The notes under the pieces: model-generated
What the model was told of the DNA's origin: nothing
The model's database searches: none
The model's input: the letters and a program-made list of their open reading frames with translations, nothing else
NCBI RefSeq assembly: GCF_050947335.1
Contig: NW_027473339.1
Location: forward strand, 124,001 to 188,000
Origin: Megachile rotundata
Lineage: Eukaryota > Arthropoda > Insecta > Hymenoptera > Megachilidae
DNA: 64,000 nt
Direction: 5' to 3'
In this document: positions 63,593-64,000 of the stretch, piece by piece
Layout: each line of letters begins with the position of its first letter
Numbering within the stretch: position 1 is the stretch's first letter
Position numbers and translations under genes: made by a program

Positions 63593-64000
63593 AGTGTGAT
63601 GGTGATTGTGTGATCGTGATTGTGTGATCGTGATTGTGTGATTGTGATTGTGTGATTGTGATTGTGTGATTGTGATTGTGTGATTGTGATTGTGTGGTTG
63701 TGATTGTGTGATTGTGGTTGTGTGATTGTGATTGTGTGATTGCGATTGTGTGATCGTGACTGTGTGGTGGTGATTGTGTGATCGTGATTGTGGGATTGTG
63801 ACTGTGGGATTGTGTGGTTGTGGTTGTGTGACTGTGATTGTGTGATTGCGACTGTGTGGTCGTGATTGTGTTATCGTGATTGTGGGATTGTGACTGTGTG
63901 ATTGTGTGATCGTGATTGTGTGATCGTGATTGTGTGATCGTGATTGTGTGATCGTGATTGTGTGATCGTGATTGTGTGATCGTGATTGTGTGATCGTGAT
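63593..64000 (+). repeat. Right-edge 14-mer array
   Basis: Plain ATTGTGTGATTGTG units, GTGGTTG and GTGGTCG variants, then from about 63905 a run of ATTGTGTGATCGTG continuing to the last base. The array continues beyond the window. Confidence 0.9.

Larger units (their letters stand above)
1..64000 (+). repeat. 14-bp satellite array filling the window
   Basis: Every line read consists of the words ATTGTG and ATTGTGTG or one- to two-base variants of them, usually alternating as ATTGTGTGATYGTG. The plain monomer has 2 A, 7 T, 5 G and no C on this strand, so the strand is extremely T/G-rich. C appears mainly where T of TG is replaced to give CG (ATCGTG, ATTGCG, ATCGCG), and also in ACTGTG. The orientation is constant throughout. 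No unique sequence interrupts the array and both window ends lie inside it. I do not recognise this as a named satellite family. A eukaryotic heterochromatic location is inferred from length and gene absence. Three monomers make 42 bp, which is also the period of the minus-strand translation. Positions in the sub-entries were counted by hand from the printed lines. Confidence 0.97.

Noticed and set aside
1..64000. CRISPR array
   Set aside because: Repeats are directly contiguous, with no constant repeat alternating with unique spacers, and there are no cas genes.
1..64000. G-quadruplex or telomere-like G-strand
   Set aside because: G occurs almost entirely as single bases between T or A. GGG appears only in isolated GGGATTG or TTGGGTG units, without four nearby runs within any short stretch.
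1..64000. CENP-B box or known centromere monomer
   Set aside because: No TTCG....A..CGGG pattern was seen, and the 14-bp monomer resembles none of the 120-180 bp centromere satellites I know. A centromeric location remains possible but is not shown by sequence.

Overview
The whole 64 kb is one uninterrupted block of simple-sequence satellite DNA. I found no unique sequence, protein-coding gene, RNA gene, transposon, CRISPR array or identifiable regulatory site on either strand. The + strand is built from two words, ATTGTG (6 bp) and ATTGTGTG (8 bp). They usually alternate as a 14-bp monomer, ATTGTGTGATYGTG. The + strand is T/G-rich with few C, and the orientation never flips, so I infer no inversion in 64 kb. 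The array runs off both ends of the window. A gene-free satellite this long points to a eukaryotic heterochromatic region (centromeric, pericentromeric, subtelomeric or sex-chromosome-like). Nothing identifies the species.

The long minus-strand open frames are a by-product of composition. The minus-strand monomer (CACGATCACACAAT and relatives) contains no TAA, TAG or TGA in any frame. Because 14 is not a multiple of 3, every frame reads the same 14-residue cycle, QSQSHNHNHTITIT, in a different phase. Most of these frames begin at TTG rather than ATG. Their ends are single-base monomer variants (ATTATG, ACTATG, ATTAGG) that recur in the higher-order repeat. I annotate none as CDS.

The array has three levels. 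Level 1 is the 6/8/14-bp monomer with a limited set of variants: ATCGTG, ATTGCG, ATCGCG, TGCGATCG, GGGTGATCG, TTTTGTG, ATAGTG, ACTGTG. Level 2 is homogeneous tracts of one variant class, about 40 to 350 bp long, in a recurring order. Level 3 is higher-order repeats of about 1.35 to 3.5 kb that carry diagnostic rare variants.

Layout: 1-8193 is a mosaic with hexamer tracts and the only GCG-rich 14-mer tract. A block at 8194-11160 is repeated at 11719-14685. A dimeric repeat of about 2.7 kb occupies 17551-25590. A clean tandem duplication of 2966 bp lies at 29161-32126 and 32127-35092. A related mosaic covers 35093-52310, with two long hexamer tracts 6892 bp apart. Units of 1.5 to 1.64 kb fill 52311-56415. 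A diverged mosaic follows to about 61.4 kb, and then a 119-bp module containing ATTAGG recurs six times in 2.1 kb up to the right edge. The window is best read as a record of repeated unequal exchange and segmental amplification of a very short satellite.
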